DNA of 64,000 nucleotides from Collybia mongolica. Its lineage: Eukaryota > Basidiomycota > Agaricomycetes > Agaricales > Clitocybaceae. The position numbers and the translations under genes were made by a program. Below, in pieces: positions 43,709 through 54,745 of the stretch (positions are counted from its first letter, which is position 1; each line of letters starts with the position of its first letter). The DNA is taken from the NCBI GenBank assembly GCA_013420905.1, contig JAAXNY010000014.1, positions 372,001 through 436,000 on the forward strand. Reading direction: 5' to 3'. The notes beneath the pieces are model-generated. The model did not search any database, was not told where the DNA came from, and worked only from the letters and a program-made list of their open reading frames with translations.

Positions 43709-46349
43709 ATGGCGCAGCAGTCGAGGCCAGCTCTCCAAACCCTGCCCCTCGAAATTCTCAATCAAATCGCCTTCGAACTCGTCGCTCTACAACCGCTGGG
43801 CCCCCCATCCGATCTCCTCCCCCTCCTGCTCGCCTCGTCGCATTTCCACCACGCGCTGTCGCCGAGCACGAACCCGGTCCTGTTCGCACGCATATTCCGG
43901 CACAAGTTCGACACACGTGCTGTCGAGCGTCGTGCGTTCACGCCCTCGCACATACAGTGTATGGAGCAGCTGATCCACTACTGCCGGACGATGCAGGTGC
44001 TGCGCGCCGGAGACGTGTATGTGGAGCCACGGGCCACGTCGGGCGGGGATGATGATGAGAGGAGTGCGACGGATGCACTGTTTACGGCGTTCATGATGAT
44101 GATGGAGGATGATGGGAAGAATGCAAGACAGCTGCAGGAGTGGGCGTGTGCGGATGTGTTTGCGGAGCGGTTTGTGAGGAGGAGGCTGTTTGAAGATAGG
44201 GAGAGGAATGACGGGTGGCCGATTGAAAATGCCCCCAATTCGTGTGCGCTTTGGTTGATGTGGATGCTGACTACGGAGGGTAAGTCATCCTATCTGTTTG
44301 TTGCGTACTCGTATATCCTCATGCTTACATGTGCTTCTAGACAAACTACGGAACGAAACCGATGCTCAGCATGAACAAATGATCCAGCTCCTACTTCCCT
44401 TCGTGTTCATCTCATTACGTGTACGTCCTTCGTTCCCAATTCCAACTGCCCCCACCACCTAACGTTTCCCTTCCCCACAGTACGCATCCTCCGAGGCGCC
44501 GCCCCACTTCTACAACCTCCCCCTCCCCTCTTCCTCCCATTCTACCCTCCCCCAAAGTATTTTCTCCGCGCACGGGCCATACCCCGTCTACCCCTCCGCG
44601 CACCGCGATTTCAACCAGATCCACTACACCACCCGGCCCATCTTCTCCCCCCCGCTCGCCGCCCCCGCCGCCAAGCTCCTCTACTTCGCGCGGCGCGAGC
44701 TCCGGGCCCTCCCGATCGCCCCGCACTTCGCGCAGAACCGTGCAGAGCTCCACGCACGCGGCAACTACGAGGTCGGGCCCACCGTCGAGGACATGCACGA
44801 ACTCAACTGGAGCTGGACCGCGCGCCTCCCCACGGAGCGCCCCCCAGGTACCCCGGACAGCTGCGAGGACTGGGGCGTCCTCGCCCCGACTTCGCACTCG
44901 CACTCGCACCTGGCATCTGCGGTGCAGCCGGACGAGGATGCATTTGGGGGCAGTAGTGATCCTGCGTCCCGCTGGTACGGCAAGGCCCCGCCCTCGGAGG
45001 TGAAGGGCGGGAAGAGCAGGGCGTGGGACGCGGATTGGTGGCGTCTGCGCCTTTGCGGGAATCCGCTGCGTGCCAGCCCGCCTGTACGGTACGGCCGCGT
45101 GTACGAGCCCGGGTGTATGGACGGCCTCTGGGTCGGCAGGATGCTGGTACGTTCCCTCCCCCCTTTCTCTCGGCTGCATATACGGGGGGCGTGAGTTGCT
45201 CACCCGTGTGCGTGCTGCGCTTGTAGGTATCTTCGGAGAACGTGACGAGGACGCTCATGACGAACGCGGAGCACCCAGGCACGGAGACGCTGAACGACCT
45301 GCCGCCGTACACGATGCAGGCGCCCGTATACATGCGGCTCCATGAGGCGCACGGGGTGCAGGGCGAGCTTGCGGCGGCGATGCCCTCGGCACGGGAGGCC
45401 GGTGCTGGGGGGATGGACGAGGGGGACGCGGAGCCGACGTTGGACCACGGGATCTCAAACGCGTGGTTCGCGGGGCGGGCGGGGCGGGTGCGGGTGTCTG
45501 AGCTTGGGGAGATGGGTGTGGGCGGGGGGAAGCGGGTGCTGTTTGAGGCGGAGGGGGAGACGGCGGGGAAGGGGGTGTATAGGTGTTGGGATGCGGCGAA
45601 AGGCCGTGAGGGGGACGAGTGGGCGGGGTACCCCCACGACCCGGCTGCGTGTGAGGGGTGTTGCGCACGGGAGGAGGTGCGGGCGAAGAATCGGCTTGCG
45701 GATGCTCTGGAGCGGGAGAGACTGTTCCGCAGTGAGGGGTTGGGGCTGGGGATGGGTGGGCCCCAGGAGGATGGGGAGGGGGAGGAAGAGTATGATGATG
45801 AGGAAGAATGGGAGGGGGACGAAGAGGAAGGGGAGAGTGATGAGGAGGCGACTGATCCCGAGTGGGATCCTGTCGAAAATACGGACGAGCCCGGATTACG
45901 CCCGCATAGCAGACACAAGGTGCTGCCGTGCGATGGGGTCAAGGATATCGTGCTGTTCGGGGCGGTCAGTGTCTCTCACTCTCCTTGTCGACGACTCGCT
46001 GAATTTTTTTTCTTGCTGTTCTCGTTCTCGTGACTGCAGTCGGACGAGCGCCACGGCGAGGCGTTCAACCACTTCATATACTACGGGCGTGTCCGGCCTT
46101 GGGACGGGTTGATTGGGATCCTTAGTAAAGCAGTGAGTATGCCCGGCCTTCTGGTCCTGTCACCTGAGCGGGTTGTGCTAATGATTTTGCGCTCCTTGGT
46201 AGCGCGACGACCACTACGGATACATGTTCTTTTACGGCTACCTCGTCGGGGGTAAAAATTTTGTGGGGAATTGGAGGATCACGAGTGAGGACCCCACCGG
46301 GCCCACTTGGGAAAGCGCGTTTGCCATGAGTCGGCGGGACGACGATTGA
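43709..46349 (+). CDS. F-box domain protein (F-box copy 2)
   Basis: Six exons (43709-44279, 44341-44420, 44481-45146, 45227-45964, 46040-46132, 46203-46349) splice in frame to 764 residues. The N-terminal LQTLPLEILNQIAFELVAL is an F-box; [28 protein letters not shown] follows. Blocks shared with the inverted paralogue at 13557-16451 include [126 protein letters not shown] and [15 protein letters not shown]. Exon phases match the paralogue. The linker after WTARLP has an HSHSHS run and no minisatellite, so it may keep the ancestral form. An in-frame ATG at 43628 exists, but the A-rich segment between argues for 43709. It likely acts as an SCF receptor; the substrate is unknown. Confidence 0.88.
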
Positions 46350-46833
46350 CATTTTCTTACCTACCTCGGTGCTATTAACCCCACCCCCACCCCGCATTTC
46401 CTGAATTTCCTTAACATACCAGAAATCAATATTTGACATCTTTGTACGATTATACCTTGCATATCTAGACACCACCTGAATAATTTACCACTTGTCAACT
46501 GAAATACTTTGAATTAGCAATATTTATGCAATATTTTTATCGACTTGGAATTGTTATTTTCCTTTTTTTTTCTTGCTGCTGCGGTCATGGCAACGTTGAC
46601 GCTATCCAGGAACAACCCGGGGATAGTTTTACTACGTAATTGGTGGCGCGATCTTAATTTGTGCAAACCTCCATCCAGACCAGCGCGCCCTTTGACAAAA
46701 TGCCGCCATCATCTTGAATTTGAAAAAGTCTAGCCCAGGGTACGCACGCAAGCAAGGCTCCTCCGAAAAGAAGATTTCGTCTGAAATTTTTCATATAATG
46801 CTACAGGGAGGTTTTGGTATGTTTTGGGTATTA
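46350..46833. other. AT-rich intergenic stretch, no gene
   Basis: This is the 3' flank of the F-box gene up to the TIR element. A T tract lies at 46561-46571. Nothing else is supported. Confidence 0.4.
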
Positions 46834-47379
46834 GCGACGGTCAAAGTAGACGATCCAGCGGTGATTCGGGTTTTCGATTGAACTTCGATTCAGTCACGAT
46901 TCATGCGGTTAGATCGACGGTGAATCGTTATCAGCTTTGACTGCTATGTTTTTGGAGGCAATTTAATGGACGATTTAGATGTACTCTTCAATGATGTGAT
47001 GTCTTTGTAGCTGAGGCCTCTTTCTTCCCAGTGGGTTTTCGGGTTGCTGCAGCCTTCTTCATTGGGATCACCACAGGAGATATCTCCTCTTCAGAAGAAG
47101 AAGGATCATTCTGTTTTGCTTTAGTTGAACGAGAGGTAATGCACGTGCTTTTACGTGGGGAGGCCATGCTGGTGTCGAGAGGATCAAAAAACATGAGTCT
47201 ATTTAATAAATATTATTTGTTTATGCTATATCGCAGTAAGGCCTTGGGTTACATAGGTAAAGTGTGCGAGATGGTGATTCACGAGATTCCCACGATTTGA
47301 ACGACGATCCAAGATACGACGATTCGTTATCGAATCGCAACTTAAATCGTCCTTGGATCGCCTACTCTGACCATTACTA
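46832..47379. mobile_element. 544-bp TIR element at a TA target site
   Basis: The element (46834-47377) is flanked by TA. Left end GCGACGGTCAAAGTAGACG then ATCCAGCGGTGATT; right end reverse complemented GTAATGGTCAGAGTAGGCG then ATCCAAGGACGATT. The first 19 positions differ only by transitions. Both arms continue into GATTCG-rich sequence for a further 50 bp or so. A small minus-strand frame (46988-47194) encodes a Ser/Lys-rich peptide with MASPRKS and SSSEEEIS; it has no transposase motif and may be a captured or residual fragment. TA duplication and TIRs point to a Tc1/mariner-like or related non-autonomous element. Confidence 0.7.
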
Positions 47380-47879
47380 TTGCTGATGGGGAAATTGGTG
47401 GTACCGCTATGTCGAGACGGATGGTTCCTTCCAAGGCCGGCGTCAAATACATGCTTTGGCTTGGTTTTCTCCTTGGATCAGTGTGCTCTCTGGGTTGCAA
47501 ATCGGATATCGGAACCACGCCGCAAATCGATTGCGAGACGGAACGCCCTGCTGGATCACTTTTGGACCATTCCTGGGTTCATGGAACGATGTTGTGCCTA
47601 GAGTGCCATGCATTGAGATTTTATGTAAAAATTGTTTGTTCGATTGGCAAAAGAAGCTGCTAGCTACCCAGGCCCCTAGAGGAGAACTCCGGAGGAGATG
47701 GTGGGGGGATCAATCGGCATTCCGTTGAATCTCCTCTCTTCTACTCCTTTAACACCATCACCAAATAAAACATAAGGAGGAGCAGTCCGAAATGACAGTA
47801 AAAGCAGATCCGAACCCGGATACGAATATAATACCACCCGTACACGGAGAGGACGGATCCAGAAGAGGATAAAACAGGT
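47380..47879. other. Stretch between TIR element and FunK1 relic
   Basis: Three overlapping plus-strand frames of 73-90 codons (47380-47728) are present, one with PCIEILCKNCLFDWQKK, a possible CxxC fragment. None is recognised and none has splice partners; they may be remains of a longer coding region. Confidence 0.35.
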
Positions 47880-48900
47880 CGAATTTCTCCAGTCATAGGA
47901 ATTGCAGCACACGCGACTGAGATGCTGTGTCGAGAGGATATTCGCCACTTATGTTATAATGCTGCCGATCTCAGGTCACTACGCAATCGTTGTTCTCATT
48001 TTATCAATTCAAGTTCGTCAGTCAACGTCGTTTGGATCTGGTGGTTTGATCGAGTACGCTATTCAATCAAAGGAATCAACTTTATCCAAGACGTCCCATA
48101 TTTCGTGATACTTCTCGTGGCGTTCCAAAGGTTCACCCTGAAGGACTGGGGCATGACAGAGAAACAGTCGCCGGTGAACGCACTGGGCAAACCAGACTTC
48201 AACATCCATTTTCTTCCCCGATGCGCAGTCAATCATCGTTGCTGAAACGTTGAACCCCGTCCGGAAGCGTCGCGTCCTAGTGGGACGATCTACACGTGTT
48301 TATGAGGCTACTAGCGCCATCGACAAGAATAACGCTTCGTTTTCTACGAATCGTACAATTGGAAAGGATCTGCCTAGCACGGCGTTTGTTCTAAAAGTGT
48401 GCTGGGCCGATGAATCTCGGCCAAACGAGGCAGAAGTACTGGGAGAGGCCAACGAGCTTAGAGAATCCAATCCCCTGGTTCACGAGAACTACTCGCTTCA
48501 CATGACCATCCTTGCCCCACTACAACGATCACATGCCGGCAAGGCCTCTCCTCGTTCATGCAAGGTTGCAAATAGTGTCCGATATCTGAGTGATCGCAAG
48601 TTTCCCTTCGGTTTTGACTTGCGGGCCGCATAGGTCATTATTTTATCTGGAAGGGAGGAATCAATGCTGTGGGACACTCCGAAAGATAAAGATATTGCGT
48701 GTGATCTCAACCTTGCGACCCTTCATGGTAGCCCACAGCAAAAGAGCCGAGGATGCACGGGTACAGTCATTTTCATGGGGAAAACCCTTTGATGGAAAGA
48801 TTCAATGGCTCTACCGTCATGACGTGAAGTCCCTTTTTGTGTTCTCTGGGCGATTTCGGGTCATGGCTCGACATGGGACAGCCAACAATTCTGGAAAATG
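47880..48900 (+). pseudogene. FunK1 kinase relic (third copy)
   Basis: Pieces of a fungal-type kinase appear in shifting frames: ATEMLCREDIRHLC, VVWIWWFDR, GINFIQDVPYFVILLVAFQRFTLKDWG, STRVYEATSAIDKNN, FVLKVCWADESRPNEAEVLGEAN, HYFIWKGGI, LMWDTPKDKDIACDLNLATLHG and FDGKIQWLYRHDVKSLF. Breaks: a frame change near 48230, a stop near 48632, and deletion of the catalytic HGDIS loop exactly between GGI and NLMW (about 48655). The DFD motif has become DLN, and the normal N- and C-terminal ends are missing. It is more diverged from the 3269-5913 kinase than the tandem copy is, so it derives from an older duplication. Confidence 0.8.
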
Positions 48901-49118
48901 ATCAACTGTATCCTATGCCGACGTACAAAATTGGGGTGTCTAAATCAGACACGCTTGAGATTTCGTGTCTGATGTTGACAAATATCAAGCTCCTTGTCTT
49001 CGTGACGTGATATGAACCATTTAACCATCACTGAAAATACACGTGTAAAACTACTTGTACGGTACTAGAAATTCACTCCAAGAGGCTAACGATACAATCT
49101 GGATACAGTTGCAAAATT

Positions 49119-50787
49119 TCAGTCCGTATCCGATCCCAGCGCCTTGACGAGTTCGAGATACTTGAGGCCCTGCCAGAGGGCCTGAGCATCCTGTCCCAGC
49201 TGCGGGAGATGTGCACGACAGGCATATCGTTCCATCTCCTTCAAAGAGGGGCCAGATATGGCAACCTCATAGATGGACCTTGTTGGTTTCGGCGACGTGC
49301 CTTCGAGATATGTCGCAGACACCATAATATTTCGAAGTACACAAGTCCGTTGAATGTCTTGCCGAGGACTCATCACGAGACCGTGGAGCAAATGCCGAGT
49401 AGCCAGGTACCGCAAGAAGTCCAAGATCTGGCCATAGAGCGCGCGGCGCCTCAGCCAATCGCTGGCGTTTGGCACTAAGAGGAAACCTTGAATGACCTCA
49501 AGCAGATGCGAGGTCGATATGAGGAGAGCGATCGACGCATGAAGCTCACCAGCCAGCCAGTGAGTAAGTTTTGAAAGAACACCGGTCAGAATACTCCTGA
49601 GGGGTTCCGACACACGGGAGTCGACCCAGGAGGTTGCGAGATCGAGATATACCTCCCTGTCCGTCTTCAGCACATGCTGCGACTGGGAGCTGACATGCAA
49701 GTCCGCGACTCTGTCTGCAAAAGCTTTGTCGAAGTCGACCAGGACCTCGAAGATGGCTATGGCCCGCACTCCGCTGCAACACGCGGGCAAGGTGCACTGT
49801 TGCCCGCCTGTACAGCGTCGAGGGCATGCCACAGCTTTAGCGCATCCGCGGCACTGAATGGCTGCGCACGAGGGGCACGTCATGTGCAGGAGAAGCCCCA
49901 GAGATCCTCTTGAACCGTAGTTCAGGGTACTCCCGCCCTAAAATGAGGAACTTGGTCAGATGGGAAGAGTGTGAAGCAACCAAACTCACGTTGCGTTCAA
50001 AAACAGGGATGTTGGTGTTACACTGCAGGCATTGTTGACCGTCCATGAATAGGGAACGATATCCCAAAAGAGGGTGGGCGTAGGAAGCTGGCGCAGCGCG
50101 AGAGCTTGACGCTTGTTGGGGTGTTGAGGCTGTTTGATGACTTCGTGACTGAGGCGTTGAAGAAATGGAAGGCTCTTGACGTGGTACTGATGCCGTACGT
50201 TGCGAAGGTCCATGACCTGCATGAACCAAACGCGACTGGTTGCTCTTCTCGGAGCGTTGTGACTCTATTTCTGCCATCCGTCTTGATTCCTCCAACGCTC
50301 GCTGCAAATCTCGTTCATGTTGGATGTCCACGGCCTCTGTTTGCATTGCAGCGAGCTCTTCTTCATGTATCCTCCATGCCATCACCTCGTCGTCTTCGAG
50401 ATGATACGGCTCCTGATGGTGATCGACGCCTCTCTGGCTTCGCTCCCGCTTATCCCCACCCCGGCTCTTCTGTTGCTCAATATGGGTTGTACGATAAGAC
50501 GATGTCCTCGGAGCATGCGTCTGCCGAGGAGACGAGTAGTTTGGTGAGGACTGAAGGTGTTTTGATGCGTCGAAGTAATGGGCTGGGATAGTAGAGTAGT
50601 ACGTGGCAGAATAGTCTGGTGTGGCGGGAGAGTATAATGAGCTCCCAGAAGAGCTATCGGACGCCGAAGAGGAGGATGGTGATATCGATGGTGAATGGTA
50701 CGGCCCAGGGTACTTGGAAGCTGCAGGGCGATAGAAAGACGGTGCGTCCAAACTAGGGCCTTGAAGGTAGGGTCCGCGAATGGACAT
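49119..50787 (-). CDS. UIM and Cys-rich zinc-finger protein
   Basis: Two minus-strand exons (50787-49990 and 49937-49119) joined by a 52-nt GT-AG intron give 538 residues. Residues 1-130 are Ser/Pro/Tyr-rich and disordered. ERDLQRALEESRRMAE (about 158-174) fits a ubiquitin-interacting motif. A zinc-binding cysteine cluster spans CLQCNTNIPVF (before the intron) and CPSCAAIQCRGCAKAVACPRRC after it, with CTLPACCSGVRAIAIFEVLVDFDKAF next. This order resembles the N-terminal half of mushroom proteins that end in an E2-like UBC domain, but here the protein stops after LELVKALGSDTD without any UBC signature. It could be a shortened family member or an adaptor that reads ubiquitin. Extra in-frame sequence past 49119 was not found. 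Confidence 0.7.
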
Positions 50788-50837
50788 GGCAATAACGACC
50801 TGAATATGGGGTTCGGTTGAAGGGTTGTTGGTTTCAA

Positions 50838-50845
50838 TATAAGAT
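50838..50845 (-). promoter_or_regulatory. TATA-like element upstream of the UIM gene
   Basis: On the minus strand, TTATATTG lies about 50 bp before the ATG at 50787. The short distance implies a short leader. Assignment is by position only. Confidence 0.35.
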
Positions 50846-50859
50846 AGAGCTATTGGGCT

Positions 50860-51296
50860 GGAGCGGTGTTTGACTTTTCAAGTGACGTCCAGCAAAGTTG
50901 TATGAAGAGTACGTGCGCGAAGCTTTGGTGGCTGCGGAGAACATCAGCGATACTTCTCACGAATAACGGGTGTCTAGGTACCGTCAATAACTGCTGCCTG
51001 AATCGTACTAGAGGATTGTATTGGTCTGAACACATATGGGAAGGGAGGAGGGGAGTGGGAGAGCAAAAGCGAGTTTTTGTTTACTGGAGTCACTGAAAAA
51101 ACGTGTTGTCCTCGCTTAGATCTGGCTAGGCCCATCGATAAGTGCTCCACTGTGAAGGGCTCCTGTTACATATCCCCTTCTGGAAAATAGTACAAAAGCA
51201 CAGCATAGGTCGCCCACGAAAGGCGATGAGTCTCATCATCAAGCTATTTCACTCGGTAGAATAGAATACAAATAGATAAAGTTTGTGACCCATTCC
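50860..51296. other. Intergenic stretch, no feature
   Basis: This separates two minus-strand genes and should hold the 5' flank of the UIM gene and the 3' flank of the aldo-keto reductase. No repeat or RNA is seen. Confidence 0.4.
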
Positions 51297-53066
51297 CTAG
51301 GGTCTTCCGTACTTATCCAGTGCAGGTCTTCCATAAGTGTTCTGAGCGTCACGGTAGGATGTTAATGATGAACACAGTTGTAACCCGAGACCACGTACAA
51401 TCGGAGTGGGCTTGTTATTTAAAATCTTCTCGATTTTTTCCAAAATTTCATCAGTTAATTTCGGTATTACCTCCAACGCTTTCAAATTGTCGATGATATG
51501 TTGTGGGCTGGAAGCGCCGAGGATCACGGTAGATGTGTTTGTGTTCTTAGCGAGCCATGCAAGAGCCAAAGTTGATACCGTTGTGTGCAGTTCTGGGAAT
51601 ATTGGCTAATCAGAGCGAAGAAAGAGGGGATGTGACCGTGCGGCAGACCTTCTTCGGCGAGTTTGGTGAGCTCTCGGACTTTCCTGATTTTCTCTAATCC
51701 TTCCGGCTCTCGAAGTGCCTGCGCGCTTTTCTTAAACTGTTCTCGATCGGAAAGGAGGTTGAGGCGGCTGCCGTCAGGGATACCATCGTTATACTAAATG
51801 TACTTTAGGCATTGACACTAGATTAGTCAATGGTGTAGATGTCACGAACCTTTCCAGTCAGCACACCACCAGCAAGGGGCGAAAAAACTGTTGTTGCGTA
51901 ATTATATTTAGAGTACAAGGGGCTGGCGCCATGGTCGACGATAAGTCATAAGTTACAAGCGATAAGAAGCGACTAGTTTCCGTACCTGTATTCTTTTTCG
52001 GGCCGTTCACGGTGAAACATGCTGTAAAGGTATTGTCAATAGGATAAACAGATAAACGGTGAAAACCTACTTGTGCAGGCACTGTTCTGCGATGGGGGCG
52101 ATAAGATTGAGCCGACTTGCCTCATCTGAAACGTACACATTCGCATCTGAACGATAGGCCACGGCAATAAAACCTTACGGTGGGCTTCTTCAATCTCCCT
52201 TGCGCTCCATTCCGAGGTAGCCCAATAAAACGCCTACGCAATTTTGTCAGGATAACTGGCCATTCAAAACCAATCTGCAACTCCTTACCCAACCTTTTTC
52301 AATCACATAGTTGAATGCTCTCACTACCTCCTCCATGGGAACTAGTGGAAAAAATTCGGGAAGTGCCGCTTAACAATTTGCTTCATGTTCAGAAAAGTGA
52401 AGTGATATACCGCTGTTATCGGGCCGGTGGGCAAAAATGACGTCAACATAATCAAGCTGAAGGCGTGCAAGACTTGCTTGAGCGCCTTCGATAATGCTGT
52501 GCCCAAAATGAGGTAAGTTGCATTGGGAAAGGAAGTTACAAAGCGATACCCACTGCTTGCGTGACAATCCTCCGTCATTAGGCCCAAATCTGACTCCCCA
52601 AAACAGTTTCGTCGTAATAATGAGGTCGGTCCGCCTAAACCCCAGCTCCTTAATAACTCGTCCCCTAATCTCCGCGCGTCAATGACCAATTCCAAATGTC
52701 AATGAATTATGAACTACTCACATCTCTTCCTCCGACTTTCCCCCAGAGTACTCTTCTGCGGTATCGAACATGTTGATGCCATTCTCGAACGCCGTTCGGA
52801 TGATATCCTGCGAAGGTCCTACTACATCAGTGATTGGTGTGGTGTGGCTGTGGGCACGATGCACAGACTTTGACAGGATCTCCTTTCAGTGTACCTCCCA
52901 GAGTTAACCCTACACAAAGCACGAATCTGGGTTAGCCCCGAAAACCTTATCGACGTGTGATCTACTAACATCCTCCGAGCGAGAAGAGAGGCACGCGTAA
53001 ACCACTCGATCCTAGCCTGCGGAATGGCATGCCTTTGGGGTCGAATTCTACTTTCACTTCGGACAT
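51297..53066 (-). CDS. Aldo-keto reductase, voltage-gated K+ channel beta-subunit (AKR6) type
   Basis: About ten minus-strand exons from the ATG at 53066 to the TAG at 51297 splice in frame to roughly 340-350 residues. AKR6 enzymes are NADPH-dependent carbonyl reductases; animal members also gate K+ channels. Visible in order: [48 protein letters not shown] (catalytic Asp and Tyr), [18 protein letters not shown] (catalytic Lys), [16 protein letters not shown] (His), [71 protein letters not shown], and [20 protein letters not shown] for cofactor binding. Introns are short and GT-AG (one donor is GTTAGT). A longer frame starts at 53261, but its extra residues are not typical of the family, so 53066 was chosen. 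Cytosolic; substrate unknown. Confidence 0.9.
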
Positions 53067-53910
53067 GGCTTCTTGTTGGAAATGTGACGGACTACAAACG
53101 TTGCGGTAGTAAGGATTGGTGGTAAGGTTTAAGATGGATGTTTGAGAAAGCGATCCTTTTAATAAACGATCGCGATAAGTCCGACTTTCTTCCGAATGGG
53201 GGAGGTTTGTAATTGTAGATCGATGGGAGTGTTTTGGGAAGGAGATTCCCCCGGTATCCACTACACTGACAGTGATAGGATTGTTGAGATTGGGCGTGCG
53301 GCGGTGGCGATGCTATTACGTGTAGGTCATCCCATCGCGAGGCGCGTGACGGTAAAAATGAATAAACCGGCCACATGATCATCGATCAACTCTCAAGGAG
53401 ACAAGAGATCAGGAGGATTGCTTTGGCTTTCATCGACGAGATCGAAGCCATGGAAGGCTAGCGTTGGATTTTGGAAACTTCATTTTTATTAAGGATCCTT
53501 CGTTACTAATGCCGTAGAAAGTGATATATGGATTCGCAAGTCCTGGGAAGGCTCTAAGGAGTTCGCTTTCTGTTGAGATATATGCGTGAATTTGAAATAA
53601 CCATCGATGTATAGGCTTCCAGGGATGTGCATGAACGCTATGGTATGGTAAATGTCGGTAAGCGCGGGTAACTAGTAGTACAAAACAATTGATGGTGAAG
53701 CTGAGCGCACCACTTATAATTTAATAATAATACAGAGCCCAAAGCCAGCCAGAATTACCAGACGTCGCTCTTTACAGGGAGTGGTTCGTCGTTTTGTCCT
53801 GTTAGAAAGTGAATGGTGGGTTAGGTTTAGCAAGTTCTCAACTTTGTGTATTTTAAATTTAATATACATGTTCGTTCCAACGAATGCTAGAAATTAATTA
53901 ATTAACTAAT
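53067..53910. other. Intergenic region between divergent AKR and fasciclin genes
   Basis: This region is shared by two genes transcribed away from each other. A TATTAAAA-like element on the minus strand lies about 95 bp before the AKR start (53157-53164). The remainder holds no gene. Confidence 0.4.
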
Positions 53911-53916
53911 TATAAG
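53911..53916 (+). promoter_or_regulatory. TATA box of the fasciclin gene
   Basis: TATAAG follows an ATTAATTAATTAACTAAT run and sits 84 bp before the ATG at 53995. Position and sequence fit a core promoter. Confidence 0.5.
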
Positions 53917-53994
53917 TTGGGTGAAGGCACATGATACCTCGAAAGGGCTCCTCCAGTCTAAGTATTGATCACTCTCCACTTTAACATAGCCACG

Positions 53995-54745
53995 ATGCGT
54001 CTCTCCTTTCTATCTCTGCTTTCTCTCCCCATTCTCTCTCTTGCATCCCGAGAACAACAAATTATCATGAATAACGACGCAGCCTCGGCAGAACCATACA
54101 CACCACAAACAAACAGCCAGCCAACCCTCACGGATCTCTTGACAATAGAGCGCTCTGCATCAATATTTTACTCCTATGCTCGCGAGATCGAGCTCAGCAC
54201 AATATTTGCAGATACTCGAGCGAGGTCTACCCTATTTGTGCCCACAAACAAGGCTGTAATGGCTTTGGCCCGCAAGCCGTATGACCTCACCGCTTTCTGC
54301 TAATTTAGTTGACCGTCAACTTGCAACAGGCACCAAGGACAGACTGTACCTTCCGATGAAGGTGTTGGGATATCTGAACAAGAATTTGATGCCAGGTCGA
54401 AGAAGAATGTGGAAAGGTGGATTTCGGCACATATTGTTCCGGTGCGCAACCCATCCCTTCTACCATTGTCTGCATTCTGATGATAATATCCAGGAATCGC
54501 CCATTACCTTCGACTCGAAATACAACACTCTCCTCCAGGGCAAATCTATCTCGTTCACACCAACGCAAGGTGACAGCAACGGCCCAGAGTGGAGTCGTGT
54601 GATGCTGGAAGATGGAGTCCGAATTATTGGAATGAAAGAGGTGGGTACTGTTTTGCAGCGAAGGAAAAGACGATTCTTATTGCATTTCTCCCAGGGGTTG
54701 AATGGTGTTTTGTATCTTATCGACGGGACAGTCACTTCTGAATAG
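53995..54745 (+). CDS. Secreted fasciclin (FAS1) domain protein
   Basis: Four exons (53995-54278, 54330-54441, 54494-54640, 54695-54745) splice in frame to 197 residues. The first 18 residues, MRLSFLSLLSLPILSLAS, are a signal peptide. The FAS1 fold is indicated by TLTDLLTIERSASIFYSYA, the H1-like FADTRARSTLFVPTNKAVMALARKP, GVGISEQEFDARSKKNVERW, ISAHIVP (the conserved H-box region), ITFDSKYNTLLQGKSISF and the last strand GLNGVLYLIDGTV. FAS1 proteins are extracellular or cell-wall adhesion proteins. Only one domain is present and there is no GPI-anchor tail. The acceptor of intron 1 was set at 54329 because it restores the KPHQGQ reading across the junction. Confidence 0.88.

Noticed and set aside
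44415..45942. Minus-strand frames of 262 and 379 codons
   Set aside because: Antisense shadows of F-box copy 2.
53067..53261. Upstream start (53261) for the aldo-keto reductase
   Set aside because: The extra N-terminal residues are not typical of AKR6 proteins and the frame runs through the probable promoter; the ATG at 53066 fits the family.
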